64,000 bases of DNA, taken from the NCBI GenBank assembly GCA_030549495.1, contig JAUIRK010000921.1:664501-728500 (forward strand), given 5' to 3'. Positions 1 to 12,004 of this stretch are shown here, in pieces. Position 1 is the first letter of the stretch. Each line of letters opens with the position of its first letter. A program made the position numbers and the translations under genes. A model generated the notes under the pieces. That model saw only the letters and a program-made list of their open reading frames with translations, searched no databases and was not told the origin of the DNA. The DNA comes from Nectonema munidae. Its lineage: Eukaryota > Nematomorpha > Nectonematoida > Nectonematidae.

Positions 1-327
1 TGTACCTAGAGAAATACAAATTTGAGTCGTTTATTAATATAGTTATTATGAGATAGAAATTCAAGAAGTTTTTTTACTGTCCTGGAAAAATAATTTAATT
101 TCATTTTTCACATCCATCGTACTGATTATATTTTTGAAATGCGTTAATCAAGAATATTTTTGCCCTTCGAAATATTATCATAATAAAAAAATAAAATTTG
201 AAAAAAAAATAAATTATGTAAAATTTCTATTTTATTAACAACAATATATCATTGGATAACTAAGCCCCCATTTTAAAACAAAAGCCGTGAATTTGAATAT
301 ATTATAATTGCAATGAAAACAAATTAC

Positions 328-437
328 TTTTCCAAAAAAGGGCAAAAGATGGTGCTCGCAGATGGAAAACATTTGAATGTCTTTCAGAACCACCAACTTT
401 CCCATTTCTGAATCGTATTTTGAGTCGTTGACAATTT
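328..437 (-). CDS. GCH1: GTP cyclohydrolase I, internal exon
   Basis: This exon encodes part of the catalytic core of GTP cyclohydrolase I, which converts GTP to dihydroneopterin triphosphate, the first step of tetrahydrobiopterin synthesis. On the minus strand it reads [19 protein letters not shown], close to the conserved vertebrate text around the zinc and active-site residues (the Cys of CEHH and the two His). It starts after an acceptor ...cattgcttag and ends before a gtaatt donor. From memory, the human gene also has an intron right after the FVGK motif. The exon is 110 bp, and its phase fits exon 3121-3385 exactly (the split codon gives NEIVND). Later exons, with the C-terminal half, lie beyond the left edge. 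Family assignment is sure; exact splice sites are inferred. Confidence 0.93.
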
Positions 438-984
438 CTAAGCAATGAAAGAAGTTTACAACTAATGTTCTAAATGTTAAATAGTAACCCATATTGATAA
501 TTTAAATAACTATAAATTAATTTTTATTAAATTTAGATGGCGTTAATATAAGCATATTAATTCATTCAATTTCAATAATTTCATAAAAAAAATTAACTTA
601 CATGATTCTATATATTTTTATTAATTAAATTTTTAAATATTTGTATATTTTTTTTAATAAAACTAGAAAATTTAAAATTTATAAATGTTGTTTTTTTTTT
701 AATTTTCAAATTTAGTAAATGCAAAAAAACAAAGTTTATAAAAAATTAAATGTAATTAAAAATAGTATTTACTTGTTTGACTTATCATACAAAGTATCAA
801 GAAACTTTTTAAGGTAATAGAAAAAGAGTGGTAAATTTAATAAAATATTAGTGATTTTATTTAACTTTTTTTTCATTGTTTTTAAAAACAAAAATGAAAT
901 ATTTTTAAAAAAAATTAGTTTAATTTAACATAAATCTAATTATTTTAATAATAAAAAAATATTTCATTTTTGTGTTTAGACGAA

Positions 985-1790
985 GATTTTTATTTATTTT
1001 GCAATTCGTTTCATTCAACACTCATGTCTCCAATTCCTGATGAAAAAAAGAAAGACTTGGTGAGAATAGTTTCTGAAGATGGAATTGCCAAAGCTGCTAA
1101 AATTTTAAATGTTATTTACTCTTTGGCTAAGTATATTATCAAGGAATATTATAACAACCAAAATGGCATAAAGAAACAAAAGAAGGGAGGTAAAAATACA
1201 AAAAAGTACAAGGTCACCATATAGATAACATAGAAAAACTTACATCAGAGAATAGTCAAATTACACTTATTGAAATTGCAGGACTTTTAAGTAGGAAACT
1301 GAACTTAGACATATCTTTATCAACCATTCCTGAGGTTTAGTTAATAAGTTGAAGATAACGTATAAAAATCTCATCGATAAATTGATCGTGTTAATAGGCT
1401 AGAAAGTATAGAAAAAAGAAAAGACTTCTGCCAAGATTTTGCACTTAGGTCGTAATGAAAAAAAACATGTGTATATTCATTGACGAAACTGAATTCAACT
1501 TTCACCAAAAAAGGAATAATTGAAGAGCAAAAAAAAGGAAAAAGAGCTCAAGTTATGGTATCAATGATAAAAAGTATGCTTTACATTTTAAATATTTTGG
1601 TGCTAAAAAGTGTTTACAAATAAAAAAAAACATTTTTTAGGTTAGGATGTGACTTAATTGCCGCTTTGAATGATAGTTGCACTCTTCATTTTAAAATAGT
1701 TGATGATGGGTACGTGCAAAGCAAAAACATTTAAAGAATTTATAGAAGAATTAATGATCCATCTTGGAAGCATAGCATCCGATCGAAACT
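985..1790 (+). pseudogene. Tc1/IS630-type transposase relic
   Basis: Plus-strand fragments of a DDE transposase lie antisense in the GCH1 intron. The N-terminal part (about 1024-1225) looks like a helix-turn-helix DNA-binding region (text such as DGIAKAAKILN, then a Lys-rich stretch). Next, in other frames, come text like SENSQITLIEIAGLLSRKL and the catalytic-type block FIDETEFNFH near 1475-1510. Further on is text resembling the usual MVSMINKKYALHFK and IEELMIHLG segments. The family normally encodes one protein of about 340 residues; here it is split by several frameshifts and stops, so it is dead. Terminal inverted repeats and a TA duplication could not be placed. A pogo-like relative remains possible. 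Confidence 0.7.
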
Positions 1791-2164
1791 ATGCAGATCT
1801 CTGGTGCTTATGCATGCATAAACTGATTTTTATGGGGAGTATAGGTAGAATACAACACAAAATACATAAAAGGTAATGTCAATATACATATGAGTAGAGA
1901 TGTACTCTTGTAAAAGCACTTTATAAGTAAAGTTTTTCAGTGTGTCATCTGAAACGATTATGGGAGAATGTTTCCTTAATTTTTTAACTAACTTTTCAAA
2001 TTATTAAGAGAGATTTCTTTAAACTATAATATTATTATAGAAACCAAAATTTCAGAGCATTATAAATTTGACTTGACAGTTACAAAGTTACAAATTAAGT
2101 CACGAACTTTCATGTCAAAACAAAATATCGGCAGTTGAGTTTCCTATATATCGCATCATATATT

Positions 2165-2335
2165 CAATTTTTACTTCTAAATTGTCTTTTTAAGTTCTAA
2201 ACTGTCCTTTTAAAGTTGTAAATTGTCTTTTTAAGTTCTATTTTGTCTCTTTTAAGTTCTAAATTCTCCTTTTAAGTTGTGAATTGTCCTTTTTAATTTT
2301 AAATTGTCATTTTTTACTTCTAAATTAGGAAAGAG
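2165..2335. repeat. Short-period array, unit ~22 bp (type A)
   Basis: Six or more degenerate tandem copies of a unit like TTTTTAAGTTCTAAATTGTC, with length and base changes between copies. The same unit recurs near 10741-10800 in the same orientation and, reversed, near 11225-11310. Confidence 0.75.
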
Positions 2336-3120
2336 AATTTAATTCATTTGAAAAAATAAGTTAAACGGATTTGCAAAAACCTTTATTGATGACTCTTCAT
2401 CATCATCTCGTTTATACCATTAATACAATATCAATAGGTATATATATTTAAAAAGCTATGGTCTTCTTTGTGATAGGTCGGAGGGTGGAGTACGCAAACT
2501 CTTTGATCTGATTGGATAAAAATTTAGAATTAATTTTAGTTTTAGCGGCCATTAAATTTCTCGAACCATCAAAACAATTATTTTGAGCATTTTTGAATAA
2601 ATTTTACTATTCAAATGAACTGCCTAAAAATCTTGGATCTGAATGGCTGAAATGCAATCATTTTCAACTATTCCCATATATTTATTTAAATATAACAACC
2701 TAATTGAAAATGTGGGCTTTCAGTGAGAATGACCAAACGATGTTCAAATGCAAAAGATATTAAGTATCCAAGTATAAATAGAAATAAAGACATTTCTTAT
2801 TTAACTAGAAGAAAATAAAATATTTGATTTAACAAAAAATCATTTGGAAAACTTACTTTTTCGATGAGGGAGATGTCAAAACAAAAAAGAAAATGGAGTT
2901 CAAGACATTTCATACCTAAGCCATTTCGTCCCTAAATTGGTGATTTCCTACACAAAAGTTTAAACACAACGAGAAAATGAAATTCATTAAACTGTCAAAT
3001 TAAAATTTCGCAACCCTTCAGCGAGCTTCAGAGCCGATTTGGCATTATAAAAAAATGTAACATTTTTTTCAAAAATTTAGCTTAATAATAGATGGTGTAT
3101 GTGTGTAATGGTTGTCTTAC

Positions 3121-3385
3121 CATTCGTGTTAGGATCAAAATAACCGCAAGTCAATTCGAGCAAGGCTTTTGCGGCTCTGCTGGGGGTTTTTGCCAGACCG
3201 GGTCTCAGGGTATCCTCTCCGATGAGTTTGATGATTTCTTCAAAGTGATGAGCAATCTTTTCTTGTCTACTCGTCTCGTGATCTTTTTCAAGGAACGTTT
3301 GCTTGAGTGATTTAGCGATGTTATTACACTTGTTGTTCAGTTCTATCTCTGGCTCAAAAAAAGATTCATCACGGGGATTTGGCAT
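3121..3385 (-). CDS. GCH1: GTP cyclohydrolase I, N-terminal exon
   Basis: This is the upstream exon of the same gene. It begins at ATG (MPNPRDESFF) with an A-rich start context and encodes a variable N-terminal tail, then the conserved helix text IGEDTLRPGLAKTPSRAAKA and the turn GYFDPNTN. It ends at a gtaaga donor (antisense tcttac at 3115-3120) in phase 1, which joins in frame to exon 328-437 across a 2.7-kb intron. An in-frame ATG further out (3430) exists. However, an acceptor-like ...tttcttaag just upstream of MPNP leaves open that the real first exon lies to the right and that this ATG is internal. GCH1 often has several alternative first exons, so start choice is the weak point. Confidence 0.9.
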
Positions 3386-3439
3386 TTTTCTTGGCTCTTC
3401 CAAACTTAAGAAATGAAAATACTTCAACAAAAGGTGTCA

Positions 3440-4700
3440 ATTCATTTAAAGTAGAAGAAAAAGCAAATTAATATATAATTCATTTAAATACAAGTCTATA
3501 AGGAATAGGATTTTAGCAGATAACTCCCATCAAGTCACAAGACAAGCGTCACGTATATTAAAATGATAAAAATTACATATAATAACTGTCTTAGCAAAAT
3601 GACTTATTTCTAAGCATAAAGCGTATATATATAGTATATGGAATATATTGCACCAAAAGTAAAGAGATAAAACTCTTCCTTACATTGCCTAATACACATT
3701 ATGTTGACTTGATATCTTGGTGCACAAACACTCACACAAAGAAGCACACCAGATAAGAAGAGCTGCACAACATTTTAAATATATTACGCATATACAATGT
3801 ACTACATGCATATATACTTTTGGTATGATAAACAAAATTGAATTTATACAAAGAGCTTTCAAGGTAAACTTTAAAATTATTTCTTTTTCAACTTTTTTAC
3901 CAAAGTTTTTTTTAGATTCCATTATACTTATTCCTCTTCTATTATGCTTTGTTAATTATGCGTGAAAGAAGAAAGCATTGGGAATGAAGCGGAAAAAGTT
4001 TCACAAAATTTGTTTTCTAAAGTTTCCTCGCCTTTTAGATAAGGAACTTTATATTAGAAAAATCCTTTTATACAAATTTGAAAGTGAAAATTGGTAAAGG
4101 ATACATTTTCTATCATTAAATTTTTACGAGGTCTGTGATTGGAGTGTTATATTTGATTGAAGGTTTGTCTTTGGCCACTGAGAAAGGTGTTCCCCTTTTT
4201 TACCCTTAAGTTTAAAAGAATAATCTTGCAAAAAGTAAAATCTAAAAGTAAAAGTAACAATTTTTATATAATCTCTTTCATACTATGAAAAAATATAAAG
4301 TGTAAAAATAATTTTGCTTTATTTGATTTTGATGTTAGCGGTCATCATCTCGAAGAGGCATAGTTAGTAATATATCTAGCACCTTAGATAATAATTTAGC
4401 GCGCATTCGAATACGGTTTTATGTTTCGGTATAAGTCATTAAAAGATGTAGTTTACATTCTTTTTTGTAAACAAGGCTAATAATGCATGAAAAAATTTCT
4501 TCTCCTCAAAAATATTTTATTTAAACTTTGCATATACGTTTTTTTTTGTAAAAAAAAAGTTAGTTCATAAATATGATCAATTAAGAAAAAGAGAAGACCA
4601 AATTATCAAAAAGTAAAATGCTAGGTTAAAGAAAAAGAAGTTTATTTGACAAAAAAAGGATTTTAGTTACAAATAATAAGGTAGTTGGCCTTATTTGTAG
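3440..4700. other. Intergenic, nothing recognised
   Basis: AT-rich sequence upstream of the GCH1 exons. Short open frames overlap each other on both strands (3689-3965) with no recognisable domain. A promoter for GCH1 could lie here, but no clear core element stands out. Confidence 0.5.
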
Positions 4701-4714
4701 CCCTCTGTTTAAAT

Positions 4715-5177
4715 CAGGGGCGGGCAACCTCTGGCCCGCGGGCCATATCCGGCTCACGAAGGCTTATCGTCCAGCCCGCCACCCTGCTAGGCTTTATTAT
4801 TGCAATCCGACCCGCGGACCTGATTGTAAAAGTAGAGAAGAAATTCCAATCAATTTTAAGTTTTCAAATAAATAAATTTCCTCAACCATGGGGCCAGACA
4901 TGGAAATACTTCTTCATGGCAAACAGCACCACGAGTCTCATTGATTTGTAGAGTGTTCAATGCACTTTTTGTACAATTTATTCATGTATTATACTTTTTT
5001 TTCAATCAATGTATTATACAAAATCAATGATAAATTGATAAAATTGATGTAATTTTACATGTAATCAATGTATTATACAAAATATAGTAATTCTGAAATT
5101 TCGTTTTTCACTCCGGCCCGCGATCTCCTTCCAAAAGTCTCATCTGGCCCTCACTCTGAAAAGGTTGCCCGCCCCTG
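4715..5177. mobile_element. hAT-type MITE, complete, with 8-bp target duplication
   Basis: A 463-bp non-autonomous element. The left end CAGGGGCGGGCAACCT and the right end AGGTTGCCCGCCCCTG are inverted copies. They are flanked by a perfect 8-bp direct repeat GTTTAAAT (4707-4714 and 5178-5185). Terminal CAGGG, GC-rich ends reading GGCCCGCGGGCC, and 8-bp target duplications are typical of hAT elements. The inside is AT-rich, with a local repeat of AATCAATGTATTATACAAAA (near 5002 and 5058). No transposase is present; a spurious open frame at 4685-4951 crosses the border. Confidence 0.9.
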
Positions 5178-5189
5178 GTTTAAATAATC

Positions 5190-5585
5190 AATATTTATTC
5201 CACAAAAAAACTGTAAGATGGTGAAAAATTTTTCTTAAAATCAAATGAGATTGGAAGACTTTTCAAATGCATAGTGTACAGAATTCTATTTTTTATTTGT
5301 TTTCTATGTTTTGGGCATATTTCTTTACTACACACATAACATCTTAATCGTTTGGATTTTTTTACATGCAAAACAATTTTTAGGATATGTAGTTTAACAT
5401 TTTGTCCGACTTTCTATTTTGCTGTTAAAATTTTTCTTATTCAAACTTTCACAAGCAAAAAAGGAGTTGATGAGACAAGTTTTTCAAGAAAACTTTTCTT
5501 GACCTGTTTAACCGTTTTTAGCCAATATATATATATATATATATGCATTATGTCACGAAACATCCAACATATTATAAATGAGTAA
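5190..5585. other. Spacer, nothing recognised
   Basis: AT-rich spacer with an (AT)n run near 5525-5545. It may hold the 3' end of the piggyBac relic to its right, but no terminal repeat was recognised. Confidence 0.4.
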
Positions 5586-5589
5586 AACC

Positions 5590-7560
5590 GGCCACAAATT
5601 TGTTTTACAACGACAAGTAAACTCTTCTATCATGGAGTTCATTGCATCAACACCTCCTTTTGTGTGGTTATAATTCATTATAACGTTGGGTTTATCATAT
5701 TCCTTTACTCAAGCGAGTGCGAAGAACCAAGTAAAATAATATTATTTGCCTTTTTTATAACAAAAGAGCTCAATCAAATTTTGTTTCTATGTTCATAAAG
5801 TGCCAATATAGAAGGAACTTTTCTGTTTTTCACAGATTTGAAAGCAGCAGGGATATATTTTTTTATTCACTCTGATGGTCCCAAAGAGAGTTATATTTTT
5901 CTTCAATAGCCCTACTGCAAGGGTATGAGAAGTGAAATATCGATCTGTGATTACTTCTCGTTCACTATTTTCATATGGTATCGAAAGTTTGTGACTTACA
6001 TTACTTGCAATATTTTTATGAACTGAATCGGCTTTTTTTTCAGAATATATATAAAAGTTTAGTGCAAATCCAGTTGACGATTTACACGCCCAATAATCTG
6101 TATGCCATATTTTCGAGGCTTTGAGGGCATATAGGTTCTAACGAAAATTTTTCCTCTATATCCTACAAGCTGCTCGTCTACTGTAATGAACGCTTCTGGA
6201 TTATAGTGCTTGCTAAGATTTATATTGACATACTCTAAACTTCAAAGATCACAGCCAATCGATCAAAAAAAATTTCGGTACTTTTCTGTTTTGGCCCCGC
6301 CATCTAAAGGTAATTAAAAAAATGTACTATTACCAAATGTAATTGAAGATGAGTGACGCGAAAGAAACTCGGCTAAATATCTATTTAGCATCTCTCGATC
6401 AGTTCCACATTGCCTCTTGTTTGTGACCTTTGCAGAACGCCAAAGTCGTTCAATATGTTGGGTATGGGCTCCACTGTCAGGATCCACAAAATTTTGACTG
6501 TGATTTACTGTCAGATGTTGGTATATCCATACTTCTTGAAAACGTTGAGCCTTAATTGTACGATATGCACTCCATTTATCAGAAAATATTGTTGTTCTGG
6601 GACGTATACTCCCCTGAATAAATGAAGAGAATTATATGCTCATAAGACAGCCATGAAGCAGCAAGCCAATTATTTGTTCATACTCTTTTCTCTTTTCTAC
6701 AGCCCCTTTTGTAACAACGCCAACGATTCTTCTTTCCTCCTCCAAAAACTAACTTCATTGAGTGTCCATTTGCACATTTTCGCTTCAACTGCACGATTCC
6801 AACCTCTTGTAGATAAATGATGCATTTCACTCGATTGTCAAGTTTATGAATGAGTGATTTTAAACTGTTCATTTATAAGATTGTTTTATTATTAACCAGA
6901 CGATTAATAAGCAGACGATTAATTATTCATTTTGGAATTGTTTATGGAACATTTATGCAACAGAAAATTGAAAAAATGAGTGGTGGGGCCAAAACAGGAA
7001 AGTACCAAAATTTCAGTCTCGTTATACCATTTACGGGAATATAAAATGGACGGCTATATGTGAGCGTCCACAATTCTTGTAAATCGCTTATGTTGTCTCT
7101 ATCACTTCCAGCTCTTAAGAGACCAAAGCAAGCAAGAATTCTCTAGTACGTAAAATTTTTGATATAGCTTTTTGTTATTTCTAGCAAGCATGATGCTATA
7201 TCTGATATCATTAGCTTTACGATTGGTGAACTTCAAAATATTTCTAACAAAGAATTCAGAATAAAAGAGATGGAAAGAATTATTTTCAACCAATTTATTA
7301 ATGTTTTTGATTCGAAATTAATATTTCTTGACATTGAAGTGTATACTAGAGTAAATTATGTTACCAGAAGTTGAAGTTGAGAAAATATCTTCATCTTCAT
7401 CATCAGTCTCAAAATCTTCGAAAAAAATCATTTATATCACTCTCATCATCTTCAACATCAATATCGTCAGTAGGAAGATCATTTTCAGAAACATCAACGA
7501 TTTCCTCATCTCTCTCTTCTTGACTTTCATCGGTTTAGATTTCAGAAGAAATTTTTGGAA
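5590..7560 (-). pseudogene. piggyBac-type transposase relic, split by a Merlin insertion
   Basis: The minus strand carries the successive parts of a piggyBac transposase. First is an acidic N-terminal tract (about 7545-7380), then the start of the core domain (FHLFYSEFFVRNILKFTNR, near 7270-7215). Next comes the segment ending ...YSRPFYIPVNG (7060-7020), where the Merlin element interrupts it. Past the Merlin lie the blocks with the three catalytic Asp: TVDEQLVGYRGK near 6170, TDRYFTSHTLA near 5940, and NYNHTKGGVDAM near 5650. Known family members use a DDD triad, which these blocks match. Frame changes and stops between blocks show it is inactive. Terminal repeats and the TTAA duplication were not found. 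Confidence 0.88.
6277..7006 (-). mobile_element. Merlin element, internally deleted, with 8-bp target duplication
   Basis: A 730-bp element with inverted ends: left GGTACTTTTCTGTTTTGGCC, right the reverse of GGTACTTTCCTGTTTTGGCC. An 8-bp direct repeat AAAATTTC flanks it (6269-6276 and 7007-7014). On the minus strand it keeps the N-terminal zinc ribbon of an IS1016/ISXO2-type transposase (CANGHSMKLVFGG...RWRCYKRGCRK, 6872-6678). It also keeps the C-terminal catalytic part (FSDKWSAY, then VNHSQNFVDP, then GAHTQHIERLWRSAK, 6590-6350), which holds the second Asp and the final Glu. The middle of the catalytic domain is missing, so it cannot make active transposase. It sits inside the piggyBac relic and so is younger. 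Confidence 0.92.
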
Positions 7561-7643
7561 AGAGAAAGGGTTATTATCCATTTTCCATAAAAATAAGGAA
7601 GGAAAAAAGCTTGTGAAGAAAAATCAATAATGAAACTCTATGA

Positions 7644-7820
7644 CGTGAGACGCTACAAAATGTAGTAGCCTATACGGATGAAAATGATTTATTGATTAAG
7701 CTGTCAAATCACTTTCATGCGGTGTCTTTTTCACAGACAACAGATGAAGATAAATTAGACACCATCGTAGCAGGAAATGATTGCAGCGTTAGAAAATTTA
7801 CGATTGGAGATCAATTTTGA
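7644..7820 (+). CDS. Candidate open frame, unknown
   Basis: A 58-residue stretch without ATG that reads smoothly (for example VVAYTDENDLLIKLSNH and DEDKLDTIVAGNDCSV). Its composition is more protein-like than the surrounding AT-rich frames. It could be a host exon or the flank of the piggyBac relic next to it. No family was recognised. A similar short text GTAGCATATACGGGTAA recurs at 7839-7855. Confidence 0.25.
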   Translation, partial: RETLQNVVAYTDENDLLIKLSNHFHAVSFSQTTDEDKLDTIVAGNDCSVRKFTIGDQF

Positions 7821-8109
7821 CTGCCTAACTGCAAATTGTGTAGCATATACGGGTAAATTAATATGTACCTATTATTATTATAAACTTCTAATTTTACTAA
7901 ATAAAATTCGAATTAAAATATTTAAGTTTTTTTACCTTAAAAATTTTGAAGCGTAATCTGAAGAAAATTAAATAGCTCATTTGATTGATATAATTTATCA
8001 AAAAATTAAACAAGCTCACATTGAATCTTTCATTGAGCAGTTTGAAACATTTTTGTATACTATCGCTATGATCGTCAACTTTCTTCTAGGGGGATTTCAA
8101 TTTTGACCT

Positions 8110-10480
8110 CTTTAATTTATCAAATAATACTTCTACCAAATGATTTTTCGAAGTTTTGTTATCAAACCATTTCAAGCCAACAATTACCATGTACACTCGT
8201 TTTATTAGTAATTTTGATTCCTATCTATCATCTAACCTTAATTTCCATGTTTCAGATCACTTACCAGTTTTGACATTTTTGAATTTACTTTTAAAAATAA
8301 TAGTACTTTGTTCAAAAAACTGTTTGAAAAAACTTTCTTTATAAAGTCCATTAAAGAGTTTGATTGGCATAATTATTTAATTAGTTGGTCTGATCAACCT
8401 TGTCTGATCTTCTTTCAAATGCTCCATAACAAATTAACAAGTTTTCTAAATTCAAGCTATAAATTAGTTATATTTAAGAAAAATTCTTATCTGATTATAA
8501 AATTCGTTTATAGTCTTGGGTAAACAAACAATTTCAAGAAATGTTAAAACCTAGAAATAAAAATTTTTTTAAAATAAAGAAATCTGAATAATTTTTTGAA
8601 TAAGTCAACTAAAACTAAAATATTAATTAAACATGAAGGGAATTTGATTGAAAATACTACTCATATTTCAAATATATTTAATGTTAAATTTACCAATGTT
8701 ATGAATGATACTCAAGATGTCAATTCAACCACTTTCAGCTTTGCTAAAACCATTACTTCAATTTTCGTCAAGATGTTTTACAAGTTGTCGACTCTTTTTA
8801 GAACAAAAATTGCGCGGATATCTACGGATTTTCTATGAAGCATGTTAAATTGGCTATAAACTACCTTGCTAAGTATTTAGCGATAGGATTTAATTCTTGC
8901 TTAAAGTTCGGAGTTTATCGTAAAGTTTTTAAGCTCTCAAAAGTTTCTCCCATTTTCAAAAAAGGTGATAAGCTTGACCCTGATAATTATCGTCCCATAT
9001 CAACTGTATCCGCCTTCTCGAAGTTTGAAAAACTGTTATATAAATAAATAATCAAGTACTTCTTAACAAATTTCAGTTTCGTTTTAGAGAAAAGCACAAC
9101 ACTCAACTATTATTATGTCTCTTAATTAATGAAATTATTGATAAACTTCAATCCGGTCTTGGTGTTTTAACAGTCTTTATTGACTTTACTAACGCTTTTG
9201 ATATGATTCCACATAATCTTCTCTTTCAAAAACTAAGTTTGTATGCTTTTCTGGATTTAAAAGATCGTTAACAACAAATTGTTATTGATAGGAACTGTAC
9301 TTATCAAATGAAAAATTGACTTTTTTCACATTTGCTGATGGTCTTACCATAAATATCCTGTTTTCTTTGGATGATGAAACTATTAGTGGCAATTACTTTA
9401 ATGATCAATTACGTGGAGTTTTAAATTGGTGTTCCGTAAAAGTATGAACGTAAATTTCAATAAATCTCAAGCGATGCTACTCACAAGTAAGAGTGAAACT
9501 AAAATTAAACTCGATAAATTTATGTTCAAATGCCCTGAATCTTTTGAAATACTAGGTTTTATCATTGACAATAAACTAAAATGGGGCTGCACATTGCGTG
9601 TATTGTTGACAAACTTTCAAGAGTTTCTCGTATGCTTAAATTTTTCCGGAACGCCTTTAGCTTAAAAGTCAAAAAAATTGATCTATGATTCATTTTTTTT
9701 AATCTTATATAAATTATTGTCTTGTCCTGTGGAGACATAATGACCTCACATTATTAGTTAGACTACAAAAGAAAGCATTAAGGTTAATATACAATGCGAA
9801 TTTCCTATCCCATACAAGCTAACTCTTTTTTGATGCTAAAGTGTAGAGAATTGATGTTTGTATGAGTACAACCTTGGTTTGATTACTTATAAGTTTTTCA
9901 ACAATCAGCTTCCTGATACGTTTTTAGATGTTTTAGATTTTAAGCCAATGAAAGATAGATATGATTTACGAAATAAATTGAAAACCATTCTCCCATATTA
10001 TAAAAGAATGAAATATTATCAAATTTAAATTGGCTGAGTTTTGGAACAATAATAATAATTTGTATCTAGTCAATTAGCTAAGTTTTAGTGCTTAATCAAG
10101 CACTAAAATTCAAGAAAAAAATCAAAGAAAGATACATTGAAAATTATAAAGTTAAATGCTCTCCAAGTAACTCTTTTTCTTGTAAATTTTCAATCCAATT
10201 GGATTTTTGATGTTTTGAACCTCTTATTGTGAAATTCTGTATATATTTTTATTAGTGAACGAATGCTTTTTTTGCAAATATAAAATCCTCTAATCCTAAT
10301 GTGAATATTATGAATTATCTAACATTGTATTATCTTTTTTCTGTGTGATATCATTTAAGCGGCTCATGGGCCTTTTGGATTGCACAATGTTCTTTTTTTA
10401 TTTTCTTTTTTTTTATTGTTGTGTGTCTTTTTGTTATGGTAATTTTAATGTGTCACATTTTGATTTTTCTATATTTCGAG
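8110..10480 (+). mobile_element. LINE relic (CR1/Jockey-like, APE type)
   Basis: Fragments of a non-LTR retrotransposon in plus orientation. The end of the endonuclease domain shows SNHFKPTITMYTR and VSDHLPVL (8155-8265). The reverse transcriptase shows VSPIFKKGDKLDPDNYRPIS (8945-9005), then VFIDFTNAFDMIPHNLL (9170-9220), a decayed FADG-type catalytic block (9328) and ILGFIIDNKLKW (9549-9585). A CR1-like 3' region follows, with GCGGCTCATGGGCC near 10360. Many stops and frameshifts break it. The 5' end with ORF1 was not found, so the copy is 5'-truncated or too decayed to read. Confidence 0.8.
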
Positions 10481-10740
10481 GGACTCTTCTACTTTTTTTT
10501 TAAATTCAAACAACTTTGATGGAGTTTGATTCCACTCATTTAAATTATAATCATTAATACATTATGTAATCATTGTGTCACTCATGTTTTGTTTCAAATA
10601 AGCTTCTTTTTCTTTTTCTTTTTTTTCTTATTTATTTTTTGAAAATATTTCTGGAGAAAAAATTAACCTTATCTTAAAGAAAACGAGAAAAAATCTTTTA
10701 ATATAACTTTAAATTCAATATAAAAGCTTAATTTTTTTAA

Positions 10741-11310
10741 TTTAAGTTCTAAATTGTCTTTTTAATTTGTCTTTTTTAAGTTCTAAATCGTTTTTTTTGA
10801 ATTTGATTAAATTTTGTGTTTTTTTTATTGTAGGAAAAAATAAGATCATTTAAATTTTGACAAATTTATTTTTAAATTTAATATGATTTTATAGTTTCAA
10901 ATGCTAACAATTTTAAAGATTCCGTTTTATATCTTATCACGCAATATTTATTGATTTAATTATGATAAATTGTTATATCAAAAAACTTTTTTATTCAACA
11001 TGAAAACAATTAATCAGAATTTTATTTTTGAGATAAATATAATTTATTTATTCATTCGAATAGTATAATTTATCAGTACATATTGCCTGATAAGGTGCGA
11101 AATGGAATCTTTAAAATTATTATTAGCATCTGAACGTATATAAATAATAAAATTATCGAAATTTAAATGATCAAATTTTTCCACAATATATAAAAAAAAG
11201 GTAACATTTTAATGCAATTCAAAAAAACTAAAACACAATTTAGAACATTAAAAAGACAACCTAGAACACTAAAAAGACTATTTAGAAGTTAAAAAGACAA
11301 GATAAACAAT
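10741..11310. repeat. Foldback-like structure with type-A arrays in inverted orientation
   Basis: Degenerate copies of the AAGTTCTAAATTGTCTTTTT unit lie at 10741-10800 (forward) and 11225-11310 (reverse), enclosing about 420 bp of AT-rich DNA with no coding text. The layout resembles a small foldback transposon whose ends are minisatellite-like arrays. No clean target duplication was found, so the borders are approximate. Confidence 0.5.
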
Positions 11311-11697
11311 GAGTACAAATATTTATTATAAAATAGATTATTTTTAGTACTTTTTACTACAATTTTGCTACGTATTTGCTATTTCAGTCATGTCGTAAAA
11401 TATTTGATTTAATTAACTAATTAACCAAATTAATTATTTAACTAGCTCACTAACTAAATAAATAACTAAATATTTTTAATTTATATTTTTAATAATAAAA
11501 AATTTAGTGATATCTTAATTTGACTTTTTCATAATAAAAATTTTGTGGGAGATAACCAATACGTACCCTGACATAAATTGTAAAAATAATTTCAAGGAAA
11601 CGGGTTTTCATAAAAAGATAAAGAAAGAAAGGAATGATATTCTTGCGTCTAAATCAAATTATATATTCTTTTGTTTTATTGTACATTTCATCTAGTA
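11310..11697. other. Spacer, nothing recognised
   Basis: AT-rich, including a local run of AACTAACTAAATAAA-like short repeats near 11410-11475. No gene or element was recognised. Confidence 0.4.
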
Positions 11698-11910
11698 CAG
11701 GGATACTTAACCTGTGGTATTAAAAAAACCTTTTTTTATTTAAAATTATAAATATACTTTCATATACATTTTTTGATTAAAACATAAGTATTTTTTTGCA
11801 AGTACAAATATTAATTGCATGCAATGTTTTTTTGTGACTTATATGTGAACATTTCCTTGGAGGAGGTCAATAGCTTTCATCAGCTTTTTGAAAGGGGTCC
11901 ATGACTGAAG
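11698..11910. mobile_element. Possible hAT-type end fragment
   Basis: CAGGGATACTTAACCTGTGG at 11698 has the look of a hAT terminus, and GGGGTCCATGACTGAAG near 11894 resembles the opposite sub-terminal part. A matching terminal repeat and an 8-bp duplication were not found. Confidence 0.3.
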
Positions 11911-12004
11911 AATACGTTGTCTAATATCATATCAATTGTAGAATTTTTACGCCAAACAAACTCAATTCAAGATTATTTAATTCATTCATCCAAAAAGTAC
12001 AAAG

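Larger units (their letters stand above)
438..3120 (-). other. GCH1 intron
   Basis: Intron between the two GTP cyclohydrolase exons, with gtaaga...ttag borders on the minus strand. Apart from the Tc1/IS630 relic near 985-1790 and the 22-bp-type array near 2165-2335, it is AT-rich sequence in which nothing else was recognised. Confidence 0.8.

Noticed and set aside
2165-2335. CRISPR-like 22-bp repeat
   Set aside because: Degenerate contiguous tandem array without spacers; inverted partners elsewhere.
3092-3310. 72-residue plus-strand frame
   Set aside because: Exact antisense shadow of the GCH1 exon; no domain.
4685-4951. 88-residue frame with Arg/Pro-rich text
   Set aside because: Crosses the border of the hAT MITE; caused by its GC-rich end.
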